A stretch of 64,000 nucleotides of DNA, from the NCBI GenBank assembly GCA_016649715.1, contig JAENXC010000002.1:224650-288649 (forward strand). The letters are read 5' to 3'. This stretch comes from Flavobacteriaceae bacterium (lineage in GTDB: Bacteria; Bacteroidota; Bacteroidia; Flavobacteriales; Flavobacteriaceae). Within the stretch, counting starts at the first letter, position 1; each line of letters starts with the position of its first letter. Of this stretch, positions 1 through 9,740 are shown one piece after another. A program made the position numbers and the translations under genes. Below the pieces are notes generated by a model. The model was not told where the DNA came from and did no database searches. It worked only from the letters and a program-made list of their open reading frames with translations.

Positions 1-643
1 CACCCATAGTGTCGCTGCTGCCGTTGATAAATTTGGTCAAACTATGTAAAACAATATTCGCCCCCATTTCCGCAGGCGAAATGCTTAAAGGCGAAAACGT
101 ATTGTCAACCAACAATTGCAGTCCGTATTTTTTCGCAATTTTTGAAAGCGCTTCAATGTCGGCAATTTCCAACAGTGGGTTGCTCACGCTTTCGCAGTAG
201 ATGATTTTAGTATTTTCGGTAATAGAAGATTCAACTTGCTTCAGATTTGTAATATCCACAAATGAAGTTTCAATATTCAATCTTGGCGCAAAGTTTTTCA
301 GAAAAGCATACGTTCCGCCGTAAATAGTTCTACTGGAAACAATATGGTCTCCCGCTTTGCAGAGTTGCAGAATTGCTGGAGTTATAGCGCCCATTCCGCT
401 TGCGGCAACGTTAGCGGTTTCGGTGCCTTCCATTGCCGCCAAAGCTTGGCCCAAATACAAATTGGAAGGGGTGGAGTGGCGCGAATAAAGGTAACAGCCA
501 TCAGCGTTTCCTTCAAAAGTATCGAACATTGTTTTTGCGGAAAGAAATGTGTATGTTGATGAATCTGAAATGGAAGGATTTACGCCTCCATATTCGCCAA
601 AGTATTGTAAATCCTGAATTTTGTCTGCGGGTTTGAATGCCAT
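1..643 (-). CDS. Cys/Met metabolism PLP-dependent enzyme (gamma-lyase / sulfhydrylase type), 3' part cut off by the window edge
   Basis: Manual reverse translation from ATG (complement 641-643): MAFKPADKIQDLQYFGEYGGVNPSISDSSTYTF...YSRHSTPSNLYLGQALAAMEGTETANVAASGMGAI...IVLHSLTKFINGSSDTMG. The SLTKF PLP-lysine motif is present. Not in the ORF track because it is open at the edge. Confidence 0.88.
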   Translation of the reverse strand, partial: MAFKPADKIQDLQYFGEYGGVNPSISDSSTYTFLSAKTMFDTFEGNADGCYLYSRHSTPSNLYLGQALAAMEGTETANVAASGMGAITPAILQLCKAGDHIVSSRTIYGGTYAFLKNFAPRLNIETSFVDITNLKQVESSITENTKIIYCESVSNPLLEIADIEALSKIAKKYGLQLLVDNTFSPLSISPAEMGANIVLHSLTKFINGSSDTMG

Positions 644-765
644 AATCGGGTTTTTTTGATGTACGGCAAATTTGCAAAAATTTACAGGCATACCCAATGC
701 AATGAAGCGTTATTTTAAATTTTATAACCTATCTTTAAGTTTCTTCAATCATTAAAAGACAAAGG

Positions 766-1404
766 TTGGCAAAAAACAAATTATACTTGGCTTGCGAATT
801 TTTTCTATTGTTTGTCCTACTTCCAGTAAGTTTGGCATTGCACTATCCGTTAGTTTTGAAAATTGTCTTTACCGTTGTTGGGTTTGTATATGTACTGTGG
901 GTGCTTCATTATAAAGAAGGAGTGGAGTATAGAGTAAAGAGTGGATTGCCGTGGAAACAGTTTTGGAAAAGATTCCTTTTCACTTTCGTTTTTGTGATAC
1001 TTTCCACGGTTATTTACATGCTTTTAGTGGAACCCAAAAATCTGTTTTACGTGCCGTTTCATCATCCAGTGCTTTTTATGGGCATACTTTTTACTTATAC
1101 ATTGCTTTCGGCTTGGCCACAGGAAATTCTGTACAGAACGTTCTTCTTTAAAAGGTATAGATCATTGTTCCCAAACCAAAAAGTATCGGTATTTATAAAT
1201 GCCGTCCTTTTTTGCATTGCACATCTGTTTTTTAAAAAACCATTGGTGCTACTGATTACTTTCATTGGCGGGATTATTTTTGCACTGACCTATTTAAAAT
1301 TCCGTTCAACTGCAATGGTAACCATTGAGCACGCCATATACGGTAACTGGCTCTACACGGTGGGGCTGGGGTATATGCTGGATTTTCCGGGGTTTGATTC
1401 TTAA
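766..1404 (+). CDS. CPBP-like intramembrane protease family membrane protein
   Basis: Multiple TM segments; QEILYR motif resembling CPBP EExxxR; later conserved His (IAHLFF) and IEHAIYGN. Confidence 0.7.
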   Translation: MAKNKLYLACEFFLLFVLLPVSLALHYPLVLKIVFTVVGFVYVLWVLHYKEGVEYRVKSGLPWKQFWKRFLFTFVFVILSTVIYMLLVEPKNLFYVPFHHPVLFMGILFTYTLLSAWPQEILYRTFFFKRYRSLFPNQKVSVFINAVLFCIAHLFFKKPLVLLITFIGGIIFALTYLKFRSTAMVTIEHAIYGNWLYTVGLGYMLDFPGFDS

Positions 1405-1480
1405 TTCAGTGTTCAGTAATCAGTATTTGACGGATGTTGGATGACGGAGGACGAGTGCAAAATATTGATTGAAAAACGTT

Positions 1481-2725
1481 TCACTTTGGGGCTTTGCGGC
1501 TCTGCCTGTCCGGCAGGCAGGTTTGCGAGAAAATATCAGGAGAAGCGGAAAAACTTCCCAAGAAATAAATAATCACAAAAATCGTGGCGATTGCGGTAAC
1601 AAAAAAAGTAACGCTCGCCCCAAAGTAAAACCACAACAGTCCAGCCACAACACTCGCGAACATTGTCACGATGCTTTGGAATGCGGAATAGGTGCCAACT
1701 GCGGTTGCAGTGTTTTCGTCTTTTGAAATGTTTGTGATCCACGCTTTGGAAATGCCTTCGGTAGCTGCGGCGAATATTCCGTAGCCGAAGAAAAGGGCGA
1801 TGATGGCGTATAAATTTGTTGTTAAACCCATTCCGAAGTAAACCAGGCTGAAGATGATTAATCCGAAGAGGAACATTTTTTTAAGGCCTATTTTATCTGC
1901 GAAACTTCCCAAGGGGAAAGCGGTGAGGGCATAAATCAAATTGTAGAAAATGTAGATTCCGATTACCCAAGTATCGTCCAGACCGGCGTCTTTCGCTTTC
2001 AAAAGAAGAAAAACATCGCTGCTGTTGAAGAGGGCGAAAAGCAATAATCCGATCACAACTTTTCTATATTCCGAAGGGCTTTGCTTCCAATAAGTTATAA
2101 AGGAGAGGAAGCTTATTTTTTTCACTGCCTGCCGAGAGGCATGGTTTTCTGGAGTGGTTTCAACTTTTTTGTCCTTTAGAAGAAAGGAGGCGATTACCGC
2201 TAACATGCCCGGGATAAAGGCTATATAGAAAAGATGTATGTAATCTTCTGGATAAAAATATAAATATAGGAGGGCGAGGGCAGGGCCGAGGACGGCTCCA
2301 AAAGTATCCATAGAACGGTGGAAGCCAAAAACCTTTCCCTTGTTTTCCCTGTTGGTTTCTGCGGAAAGCATGGCGTCGCGGGCGCCGGTGCGTATTCCTT
2401 TTCCCAGTCTGTCTGTGGTTCTTACGAAGAAAATCCATAGCGGATATACAAAAAACGCCATCATGGGTTTTGAAAGGGCACTGAGGGAGTAGCCAAGTTG
2501 CACAAAAGGTGCGCGTTTTGCTTTGCTATCACTTAATTGACCGAAATAGCCTTTGCTGATCCCCGCCACGGCTTCTACCAAACCTTCCAAAACGCCGATT
2601 AGTAAAATTGAAAAGCCAATACTTTCTAAATAGATAGGCATTATGGGGTAGAGCATTTCGCTGGCCATGTCTGTAAACAGGCTGACGAGGGAAAGGATCC
2701 AAACGGTGCGGGTGATGGTTTTCAA
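1481..2725 (-). CDS. MFS transporter
   Basis: 12-TM-like protein starting RTVWILSLVSLFTDMASEMLYPIMPIYL, with GxxxDRxGKGIRTGARDAM. The C-terminus SQTCLPDRQSRKAPK is encoded by a palindromic repeat. Confidence 0.88.
   Translation of the reverse strand: MKTITRTVWILSLVSLFTDMASEMLYPIMPIYLESIGFSILLIGVLEGLVEAVAGISKGYFGQLSDSKAKRAPFVQLGYSLSALSKPMMAFFVYPLWIFFVRTTDRLGKGIRTGARDAMLSAETNRENKGKVFGFHRSMDTFGAVLGPALALLYLYFYPEDYIHLFYIAFIPGMLAVIASFLLKDKKVETTPENHASRQAVKKISFLSFITYWKQSPSEYRKVVIGLLLFALFNSSDVFLLLKAKDAGLDDTWVIGIYIFYNLIYALTAFPLGSFADKIGLKKMFLFGLIIFSLVYFGMGLTTNLYAIIALFFGYGIFAAATEGISKAWITNISKDENTATAVGTYSAFQSIVTMFASVVAGLLWFYFGASVTFFVTAIATIFVIIYFLGSFSASPDIFSQTCLPDRQSRKAPK
1502..1521. repeat. Family A palindromic repeat (CTGCCTGTCCGGCAGGCAG)
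   Basis: Inverted-repeat core; five other related copies in the window. Confidence 0.85.
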
Positions 2726-2792
2726 AAAGATTTCAACAAGTTAACTTCGGAAAGGTAACTTATTTTTTTACACATTTTTTCAAATAATAAAA

Positions 2793-4025
2793 TCATTTTT
2801 TCAAATTCCGAAACCGTTGCAAAAGCGTTGGGTGCGAATAATGCGCAAACACATACAACGGATGCGGGGTTAGATTGCTTAAACTGTTTTTAGAGAGTTT
2901 TTTTAAACCCGAAATAAGAGGCGGAGCGGCGAAGGTGGTTTTTGCGTAGTTGTCCGCTTGGTATTCAAATTTTCTGCTAAGAAAATTCATCAATAATCCC
3001 GTGATTCCAGAGATTGGGCTATAAAGTACGCCGAAAGCCACCAAACCAATATGAAAGGACGGTTGCGAAACGTGCAGGGCTTCCGATAAAAGTGGATTTC
3101 CTATAAAAAGTGAAAGCAACCAAAGCGTAAACCCTGTGGTTACGATGGCGGCGAAAAGGTTGATGATAATGTGGTTTCGTTTGTAATGACCAACTTCGTG
3201 GGCGAGAACGGCCACTATTTCTTCTTCGTTTAAATCTTTTACAAGCGTGTCATAAAGGGTGACGCGCTTTTCGCTGCCGAAGCCAGAGAAATAGGCGTTG
3301 GCTTTGGTGCTGCGCTTGCTGCCGTCTATTACGAAGATTTTATCGAGGGTGAAGCCTACTTTTGAGGCGTAGGTTTCTATTTGGGAGCGCAGTGTGCCTT
3401 CTTCCAGCAGGGTTTGTTTGTTGAAGAGCGGCACGATGAAACGTGCATAAAAAAGATTCATCAATACTGTGAATACTGTAATTATTCCCCAGGCATACAG
3501 CCAGAAGTTTTTGCCCATGCTTTGGTAAAACCATATTATGGCGCCCAAAAGAATGCCGCCGATGATGGCGCCCATCAACCAACCTTTAAGTTTGTCAATG
3601 AAAAAAGTTTTTCGGGTGGTTTTGTTGAAGCCGTATTTTTCCTCGATTACGAAGGTGCTGTAATAACTGAATGGCGTGCTTAAAATATCGCTGGCTATCA
3701 TTATTATTCCAAAGAAAACTAACGCTATGATTATTTCATTGTTTGAAATGGAACGTGCCAAACTATCAACATAAGCAAACCCATCAAAAAAGAAAAATAG
3801 GAGGGTTGCGATAAGTGAAATTGCCGAAGTGAGTATGCTGAATTTGTAGCGTTCCTTTTTGTAGCGTTGCGATTTTTTGTATTCGGCTTCGTCAAAAACA
3901 TCCTGTAATTCCGCGGGAAGTGGGTCGTTGAAATGTTTTGCGTTTAAATGATCAAGCAATTGGTCAATTATAAAACTGACAATCAAAATTGCTATTATTA
4001 TGAGAAAAAGGATTTCTGGTTTCAA
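2793..4025 (-). CDS. M48 family metallopeptidase (Ste24/CAAX prenyl protease type)
   Basis: HEVGH zinc motif in VAVLAHEVGHYKRNH; multiple TMs; EFQAD-like KFEYQADNYA. Confidence 0.92.
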   Translation of the reverse strand: MKPEILFLIIIAILIVSFIIDQLLDHLNAKHFNDPLPAELQDVFDEAEYKKSQRYKKERYKFSILTSAISLIATLLFFFFDGFAYVDSLARSISNNEIIIALVFFGIIMIASDILSTPFSYYSTFVIEEKYGFNKTTRKTFFIDKLKGWLMGAIIGGILLGAIIWFYQSMGKNFWLYAWGIITVFTVLMNLFYARFIVPLFNKQTLLEEGTLRSQIETYASKVGFTLDKIFVIDGSKRSTKANAYFSGFGSEKRVTLYDTLVKDLNEEEIVAVLAHEVGHYKRNHIIINLFAAIVTTGFTLWLLSLFIGNPLLSEALHVSQPSFHIGLVAFGVLYSPISGITGLLMNFLSRKFEYQADNYAKTTFAAPPLISGLKKLSKNSLSNLTPHPLYVFAHYSHPTLLQRFRNLKK

Positions 4026-4074
4026 GTTTCTGGTTTCAAGTTACTAACTGCGAACTGCTACTGCCAACTGAATA

Positions 4075-4899
4075 CTAAAATCCGCGTTGTCGCTTGGCTT
4101 CAAATATAAGTATTCCTGCGGCTACGGAAACGTTCATGCTGTCTATTTCGCCCTGCATGGGGATGATGATGTTTTGGGTGCTGTTTTTTAACCATACTTC
4201 GGAAAGTCCCGTGGCTTCGGCACCCACGACTATTGCGGTACTTTTTGTAAAATCGCAGCTATGATAGGGTACGGAGGCTTGCAAGGCTGCGCAATAAATA
4301 TTAATATTTCTTTCTTTCAAAAACGAAATGATTTCCGAAGTGCTTCCCGTGGCAATAGTATTCGTAAACAATCCCCCCACACTGCTGCGTATTATGTTTG
4401 GGTTGTACATATCAGTCTTTGGGTTGGCAATGATTACGGCATCTACGTTTGCGGCGTCGGCAGTGCGGAGCAGGGCACCGATGTTTCCTGGTTTTTCGGG
4501 GGCTTCGGCTATGAGAATTAGTGGGTAGCGGGGAGAGGGTAGTAGGTGATTGGTAGTGGGTAGTAGGTTTTCCAAGGATAACGGTTTGGAATAGGCGACT
4601 GCAATTATTCCTTCGGTGGAGCTTCGGTAGGCGAGTTTTTGGTAGATTTCTGAAGTGATTTCAATGAATTCGGTTTCGCTATCGGCGGATTCTTTCAGCG
4701 TAAAGACTTCTTCTTCGGAAATGATTTCGGAACAGAAAAGTAGGGTTTTCAGCAGATAGTCACCTTTTATTGCAAGCGAAATTTCGCGTTGTCCTTCAAT
4801 TACGAACAGGCCTGTTTTTCGGCGTTCGCGCGATTTCTCCTGAAGCAGGGCAAGCTGTTTTAGCAGCGGATTTTGCAGGCTTGTGATGATTTTGTGCAT
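4075..4899 (-). CDS. TrmH/SpoU family RNA 2'-O-methyltransferase
   Basis: MHKIITSLQNPLLKQLALLQEKSRERRKTGLFVIEG...NIGALLRTADAANVDAVI...SVGGLF...IVVGAEATGLS...IIPMQGEIDSMNVSVAAGILIFE. The start at 4899 is preferred over 4923, which runs into a repeat. Confidence 0.92.
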   Translation of the reverse strand: MHKIITSLQNPLLKQLALLQEKSRERRKTGLFVIEGQREISLAIKGDYLLKTLLFCSEIISEEEVFTLKESADSETEFIEITSEIYQKLAYRSSTEGIIAVAYSKPLSLENLLPTTNHLLPSPRYPLILIAEAPEKPGNIGALLRTADAANVDAVIIANPKTDMYNPNIIRSSVGGLFTNTIATGSTSEIISFLKERNINIYCAALQASVPYHSCDFTKSTAIVVGAEATGLSEVWLKNSTQNIIIPMQGEIDSMNVSVAAGILIFEAKRQRGF

Positions 4900-4924
4900 A
4901 CTGTTGGAAAAAAAATCTCGCAAA

Positions 4925-4945
4925 CCTGCCTGCCGGACAGGCAGG
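4925..4945. repeat. Family A palindromic repeat (CCTGCCTGCCGGACAGGCAGG)
   Basis: Near-perfect inverted repeat just upstream of the SpoU methyltransferase start. Confidence 0.85.
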
Positions 4946-5087
4946 GTCGCGAAACCGCAAAGATAACGGATAAAAAAAAGATATCGTTTTATTTTCAGAA
5001 TCTGAATGAAGAAAAGAAGATTGAAACCTGCAACAGGCCGTGTATATCGGAATGTTTATAAGTTTTCAAATTACCGGCAGTATTTTA

Positions 5088-5128
5088 ATAGGAAATATTC
5101 CATAAAATAGGAAACATTCCTATTTTTG
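5088..5128 (+). promoter_or_regulatory. Putative operator/promoter of umuDC: repeated ATAGGAA-nnn-TTCC palindromes overlapping a TATTTTTG (TAnnTTTG) box
   Basis: ATAGGAAATATTCC at 5088 and the perfect palindrome ATAGGAAACATTCCTAT at 5107-5123; TATTTTTG at 5121-5128; ATG at 5133. Confidence 0.6.
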
Positions 5129-5132
5129 AAGT

Positions 5133-5501
5133 ATGGAAATTTTCACTTCGGGGAAACTCACAAAGGTAAAAAGCAGGCACGAGCCGGGCGTTTCAAAACA
5201 GACTGGTTTTGCGAGCCCCGCCACGCATTATTTGGAACCGACCATTGATTTGAACCAAGAATTAGTGGTTAATCGCGACGCTACTTTCTTTGTGCGGGTT
5301 GATGGAAACGATTTTAAGGAGCACAACATTCTCCATAAAGATGTATTGATTATTGACCGTTCGCTGTCCCGAAATTTTAATGCACTGGTATTAGTAATTC
5401 AAGATGGCGAATTTAAAATACAACGCATTCCCTTTGGTTTTTCTGAGGAAGAATTCACCGTTTGGGGAATTGTTACCTATATAATCCATTACGCCCGATG
5501 A
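5133..5501 (+). CDS. umuD: UmuD-like S24 family translesion synthesis protein
   Basis: GFASPATHYLEPTIDLNQELVVNRDATFFVRVDG...HKDVLIIDRSL; overlaps umuC by ATGA. Confidence 0.9.
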   Translation: MEIFTSGKLTKVKSRHEPGVSKQTGFASPATHYLEPTIDLNQELVVNRDATFFVRVDGNDFKEHNILHKDVLIIDRSLSRNFNALVLVIQDGEFKIQRIPFGFSEEEFTVWGIVTYIIHYAR

Positions 5502-6769
5502 TTGCCTTGGTAGATTGCAACAGCTTTTACGCTTGCTGCGAACAGGTTTTCCGTCCCGACCTTTTGGGAAAACCCGTCGTGGTGCTCAGCAATAATGACG
5601 GTTGCATTATTGCCGCAAACAAAGAGGCCAAAGCCATTGCGGATATCCCGATGTATGAGCCTGTTTTCAAGATAAAGAATCAGCTAATTAAAAATAAGGT
5701 AGTTTTCTTTTCCTCAAATTACACGCTCTATGGCGAAATGTCGCAGCGGGTGATGAACATCCTCGGAACTTTTTCTCCAAATGTGGAAGTGTATAGCATT
5801 GACGAAGCCTTTGCAGATTTGTCAGGAATGAAAAATATTTCTTTGAAGGAATATGGACATTTAATGAAGGACACTATCTTCAAAAATACGGGATTGCCCG
5901 TGGGCGTAGGGATTGCGACTTCCAAAGGTCTGGCAAAACTGGCCAACAAAATGTCAAAAAAAATTACTGAAAACAGCCACGTTTGTGTAATCGATTCCGA
6001 AGAAAAAAGGATTGAGGCATTGAAATGGTGTAAGATTGGTGATGTTTGGGGCATCGGCAGAAAACACGCCGAGCGCTTGAAAAATATAGGTGTTTATAAT
6101 GCTTTGCAATTTACCGAACTACCGCTCCAATGGGTCCGCAAAGAAATGACGGTGGTGGGCGAGCGCACTTGGCGTGAATTGAATGGCGAGCCGTGCAATG
6201 AATTTGTAACCCAGCCACCGCCCAAAAAAGGAATAGGCACCGCAAAATCCTTCGGTATAAAATTGCCTGATTTGGAACGCATTGAAGAAGCTTGCGCTTA
6301 TTACATCAGTGAAGTGAGCGAAGTGCTCCGCGCCCAAAAATCGTGCGCCACTTATGTTCAGGTTTTTATTGTTACCAACTATCACAGCAATGTGGACAAA
6401 CAATATTCCGATAGCCGCACGGTAACTTTGGAAATTCCCACGAACGATACTTTCAAACTTATTTCCGCTGCGCATAAAGCATTGGTGGCTATTTACAAAC
6501 CCGGCTATCGCTACAAAAAAGTGGGGGTGAATCTTACGGGAATCATTCCGCAGGATTATGTGCAGGGCAATTTGTTCCATCAACTCTCTAAAATTAGCAA
6601 TCCAAAACTTATAGAAACCTTTGATGCCATCAACCGAAAATTTGGAAAAGCCACCATTTCCTCAGGTTTGGTGGGCACACGGGTAATTGAATGGGAACTC
6701 ATAAAAAAGGAACGGAGCCCACGATTCACTACACAGTGGGGGGAATTGTTGCAAATAAATTCCAAATGA
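5498..6769 (+). CDS. umuC: UmuC-like Y-family DNA polymerase V subunit
   Basis: MIALVDCNSFYACCEQVFRPDL...VLSNNDGCIIAANKEAKA...VYSIDEAFADL...GVGIATSKGLAKLANK; start at 5498 overlapping the umuD stop. Confidence 0.95.
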   Translation: MIALVDCNSFYACCEQVFRPDLLGKPVVVLSNNDGCIIAANKEAKAIADIPMYEPVFKIKNQLIKNKVVFFSSNYTLYGEMSQRVMNILGTFSPNVEVYSIDEAFADLSGMKNISLKEYGHLMKDTIFKNTGLPVGVGIATSKGLAKLANKMSKKITENSHVCVIDSEEKRIEALKWCKIGDVWGIGRKHAERLKNIGVYNALQFTELPLQWVRKEMTVVGERTWRELNGEPCNEFVTQPPPKKGIGTAKSFGIKLPDLERIEEACAYYISEVSEVLRAQKSCATYVQVFIVTNYHSNVDKQYSDSRTVTLEIPTNDTFKLISAAHKALVAIYKPGYRYKKVGVNLTGIIPQDYVQGNLFHQLSKISNPKLIETFDAINRKFGKATISSGLVGTRVIEWELIKKERSPRFTTQWGELLQINSK

Positions 6770-6910
6770 AAAATTCCAAATCCCAAAAGGATGACTTTTG
6801 GAATTTGGTACTTGAAACTTGGTGTTTTTTAAAATTATGACATGATGGCAGTAGTTCCCCACTGGCACAATCATTGTCTTAAACAGACCGTGCTTCGGTT
6901 TCAGTTTATC

Positions 6911-6927
6911 TTGAGCCTGTCGAAAGG
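6911..6927. repeat. Family B dispersed repeat, variant (TTGAGCCTGTCGAAAGG)
   Basis: Related to CCTGAGCGAAGTCGAAGG found elsewhere in the window. Confidence 0.55.
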
Positions 6928-6998
6928 CCCAGCAACCGAGGAACAAATGGTTTTTGAACATCAATAAAAAATAATAATAAACAATAAAAATAAAAGAG

Positions 6999-8906
6999 AT
7001 GAGTAAAATAATTGGAATTGACTTAGGTACAACCAACTCCTGCGTTGCCGTTATGGAAGGTAGCGAGCCAACGGTTATTCCGAATGCCGAAGGAAAAAGA
7101 ACAACCCCTTCCGTAATTGCATTTGTGGAAGGTGGCGAAATTAAAGTAGGCGACCCTGCAAAACGTCAGGCGGTTACAAACCCTACAAAAACCATCAGCT
7201 CCATTAAGAGATTTATGGGGAACAAGTTTTCTGAATCTAAGGCGGAAGCGGAACGAGCAGCCTTTAAAGTTGTTAAAGGCGACAATGACACCGCCCGTGT
7301 GGACATTGACGGACGTCTGTACACGCCACAGGAATTGAGCGCGATGATTCTTCAAAAAATGAAGAAAACCGCCGAAGATTATTTGGGACAGCCAGTAACC
7401 CGTGCGGTTATTACCGTTCCTGCCTATTTTAACGACAGTCAGCGCCACGCAACCAAAGAAGCGGGTGAAATTGCTGGTCTTAAAGTAGAGCGAATCATTA
7501 ACGAACCAACTGCTGCTGCATTGGCATACGGTCTTGACAAAAAAGGAACCGACCAAAAAGTTGTAGTATTTGACTTTGGTGGTGGTACGCACGACGTTAG
7601 TATCCTTGAATTGGGTGACGGCGTTTTTGAAGTACTTGCTACCGATGGTGATACTCACTTAGGTGGTGATGATGTTGACCAAAAAATTATCAATTGGTTG
7701 GCAGATGACTTTAAAGCCGAAGAAGATTTTGATCTTCGCAAAGATCCAATGGCATTGCAACGTTTGAAAGAAGCAGCCGAAAAAGCGAAAATTGAGCTTT
7801 CTTCTGCAGCACAAACTGAAATTAACTTGCCTTATATTACAGCTACTGCCAGCGGACCAAAACACTTGGTGAAAAGTTTGACCCGAGCCAAGTTTGAACA
7901 GTTGATCGATGATTTGGTAAAAAGAACAATGAAGCCTTGCGAAACCGCTCTGAAAGCAGCAGGTTTAAGCAAAAGCGATATAGATGAAGTGATTCTTGTA
8001 GGTGGTTCCACCCGTATTCCTGCAGTGCAGGAAGCTGTGGAAAAATTCTTCGGAAAAAAACCGCACAAAGGGGTAAACCCAGATGAAGTGGTTGCCGTAG
8101 GTGCTGCAATTCAAGGTGGTGTATTGACCGGAGATGTGAAAGACGTTCTTCTTTTGGATGTAACGCCACTTTCTCTTGGTATTGAAACTATGGGAGGTGT
8201 AATGACTCATTTAATTGAAGCCAATACAACCATTCCTACCAAGAAAAGCCAAGTGTTCTCTACAGCGGCGGACAATCAGCCAAGTGTTGAGATCCACGTA
8301 TTGCAAGGGGAACGCCCAATGGCAAACGACAACAAGACAATCGGTCGTTTCCACTTGGATGGAATTCCACCAGCACAGCGCGGTACGCCACAAATTGAAG
8401 TAACGTTTGATATTGATGCCAACGGTATCATTAAGGTGAGCGCTACCGATAAGGCTACCAACAAAACGCAGGATATTCGTATTGAGGCTTCTTCAGGTCT
8501 TACAGATGCGGAAATCAAAAAGATGAAAGCAGATGCAGAAGAAAATGCTGAAAGCGATAAGCTTGCGAAGGAAAAAGTGGACAAATTGAACGAAGCTGAT
8601 GCGTTGATTTTCCAGACTGAAAAGCAACTGAAAGAGTTTGGTGACAAATTATCTGATGATAAAAAGAAACCAATTGAAGATGCTTTGGAAGAACTGAAAA
8701 AAGCGTACGAAACCAAAGAGGTGAGTAATATACAACCTGCTTTGGATAAAATAAACGAAGCTTGGAAAACCGCTTCCGAAGAAATGTACAAAGCCCAAGC
8801 CGATGGCCAAGGCGCCCCAACCGGTGATGCCGGAAAAGGAGCAGAGCAGGGAGGCACCGCTGAAAATAGCGATGTTGAGGACGTTGACTTCGAAGAAGTC
8901 AAGTAG
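6999..8906 (+). CDS. dnaK: Molecular chaperone DnaK (Hsp70)
   Basis: [21 protein letters not shown]...[22 protein letters not shown]...[12 protein letters not shown]...[11 protein letters not shown]. Confidence 0.98.
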   Translation: MSKIIGIDLGTTNSCVAVMEGSEPTVIPNAEGKRTTPSVIAFVEGGEIKVGDPAKRQAVTNPTKTISSIKRFMGNKFSESKAEAERAAFKVVKGDNDTARVDIDGRLYTPQELSAMILQKMKKTAEDYLGQPVTRAVITVPAYFNDSQRHATKEAGEIAGLKVERIINEPTAAALAYGLDKKGTDQKVVVFDFGGGTHDVSILELGDGVFEVLATDGDTHLGGDDVDQKIINWLADDFKAEEDFDLRKDPMALQRLKEAAEKAKIELSSAAQTEINLPYITATASGPKHLVKSLTRAKFEQLIDDLVKRTMKPCETALKAAGLSKSDIDEVILVGGSTRIPAVQEAVEKFFGKKPHKGVNPDEVVAVGAAIQGGVLTGDVKDVLLLDVTPLSLGIETMGGVMTHLIEANTTIPTKKSQVFSTAADNQPSVEIHVLQGERPMANDNKTIGRFHLDGIPPAQRGTPQIEVTFDIDANGIIKVSATDKATNKTQDIRIEASSGLTDAEIKKMKADAEENAESDKLAKEKVDKLNEADALIFQTEKQLKEFGDKLSDDKKKPIEDALEELKKAYETKEVSNIQPALDKINEAWKTASEEMYKAQADGQGAPTGDAGKGAEQGGTAENSDVEDVDFEEVK

Positions 8907-8929
8907 CCTGTCCTGAGCGAAGTCGAAGG
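8907..8929. repeat. Family B dispersed repeat (CCTGTCCTGAGCGAAGTCGAAGG) abutting the dnaK stop
   Basis: Starts immediately after the dnaK TAG; same core as copies at 33791, 36274 and 61850. Confidence 0.85.
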
Positions 8930-8953
8930 GTTGACTTTGAAGAGGTTAAATAA
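8930..8953 (+). pseudogene. Second out-of-frame copy of the dnaK C-terminal tail (VDFEEVK*)
   Basis: GTTGACTTTGAAGAGGTTAAATAA against GTTGACTTCGAAGAAGTCAAGTAG at 8883-8906: five differences, all third-position synonymous or in the stop codon. Confidence 0.8.
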
Positions 8954-8975
8954 GCTTATAGAAATAGATGAATGC

Positions 8976-9010
8976 AAAAACCGCAACCTGAGAGGGTTGC
9001 GGTTTTTTTG
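8976..9010 (+). terminator. Rho-independent terminator downstream of dnaK
   Basis: AAAAACCGCAACCTGAGAGGGTTGCGGTTTTTTT hairpin plus T-tract. Confidence 0.85.
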
Positions 9011-9177
9011 TTTATTATCAGTGTGCTTTCTGAAATTATCCAGAATTGCCTGCCATCTCTCGCGCTGCATTTCCAAGTGGTTTTCAGTTTTCAGCGACAT
9101 AGTATTTAAAAAAAGAGCGACCCAAAAAGAGCCGCTCCATTTTAAAAGCTTTTTTCTAACCAAATATTAAGCTTTAA

Positions 9178-9216
9178 GGTCTTTGAAGTGGGTGGGGGCC
9201 ACTTGGTTCAAAGACC
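9178..9216. other. Structured intergenic hairpin of unknown function
   Basis: GGTCTTTGAA...TTCAAAGACC, perfect 10-bp stem with nested GTGG/CCAC; between convergent dnaK and the Rid gene. Confidence 0.5.
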
Positions 9217-9359
9217 GGGGCAAGCTACTAATAATTTCTAATTTAACAATGCTTTAAACGATAAAATATGCTCGTTGTCGTGTTTTATAAAATATGAGTG
9301 CCTATTCGGAAATTAGTAATTTGTAGAGAAAGGTTCAATAGCTGGTTCCCAAAAATTCC

Positions 9360-9740
9360 CTAAAGCGAGGCAACCACTGAAATCTCCACATTCACAAACT
9401 TGGGCAGGTTGGCTACTTCCACAGTTTCACGAGCGGGTGCGGTGGCTTCGTTAAAATAGCTGCCATACACCTCGTTGATAGCGGCAAAATTGTTCATATC
9501 ACTGATGAAGATGGTAGTTTTCAGTACGTTTTCAAAGTTCATTCCGGCTTCGGTAAGGATGGCCTTTAGGTTTTCCATAACCAGTTTGGTCTCGGTTTTA
9601 ATGTTGTCCGTTACCAAATTCCCAGTTTTTGGATCAATCGCTATTTGCCCAGAAGTGTAGAGCATAGTTCCATTGAGTATCGCTTGGTTGTATGGGCCAA
9701 TGGGCGCAGGGGCGTGGGGGGTGGTGATTATTGTTTTCAT
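9360..9740 (-). CDS. ridA: RidA family enamine/imine deaminase
   Basis: TPHAPAPIGPYNQAILNGTMLYTSGQIAIDPKTG...VLKTTIFISDM...YFNEATAPARETVEVANLPK. Confidence 0.95.
   Translation of the reverse strand: MKTIITTPHAPAPIGPYNQAILNGTMLYTSGQIAIDPKTGNLVTDNIKTETKLVMENLKAILTEAGMNFENVLKTTIFISDMNNFAAINEVYGSYFNEATAPARETVEVANLPKFVNVEISVVASL

Noticed and set aside
7023-8210. Long minus-strand ORFs antisense to dnaK (7023-7658, 7843-8169, 7965-8210)
   Set aside because: They lie fully inside dnaK, have Cys/Phe/His-rich antisense-type composition and no recognisable family.
8931-9170. 79-aa ORF starting at TTG 8931
   Set aside because: Frame-shifted reading of the duplicated dnaK tail and the terminator hairpin.
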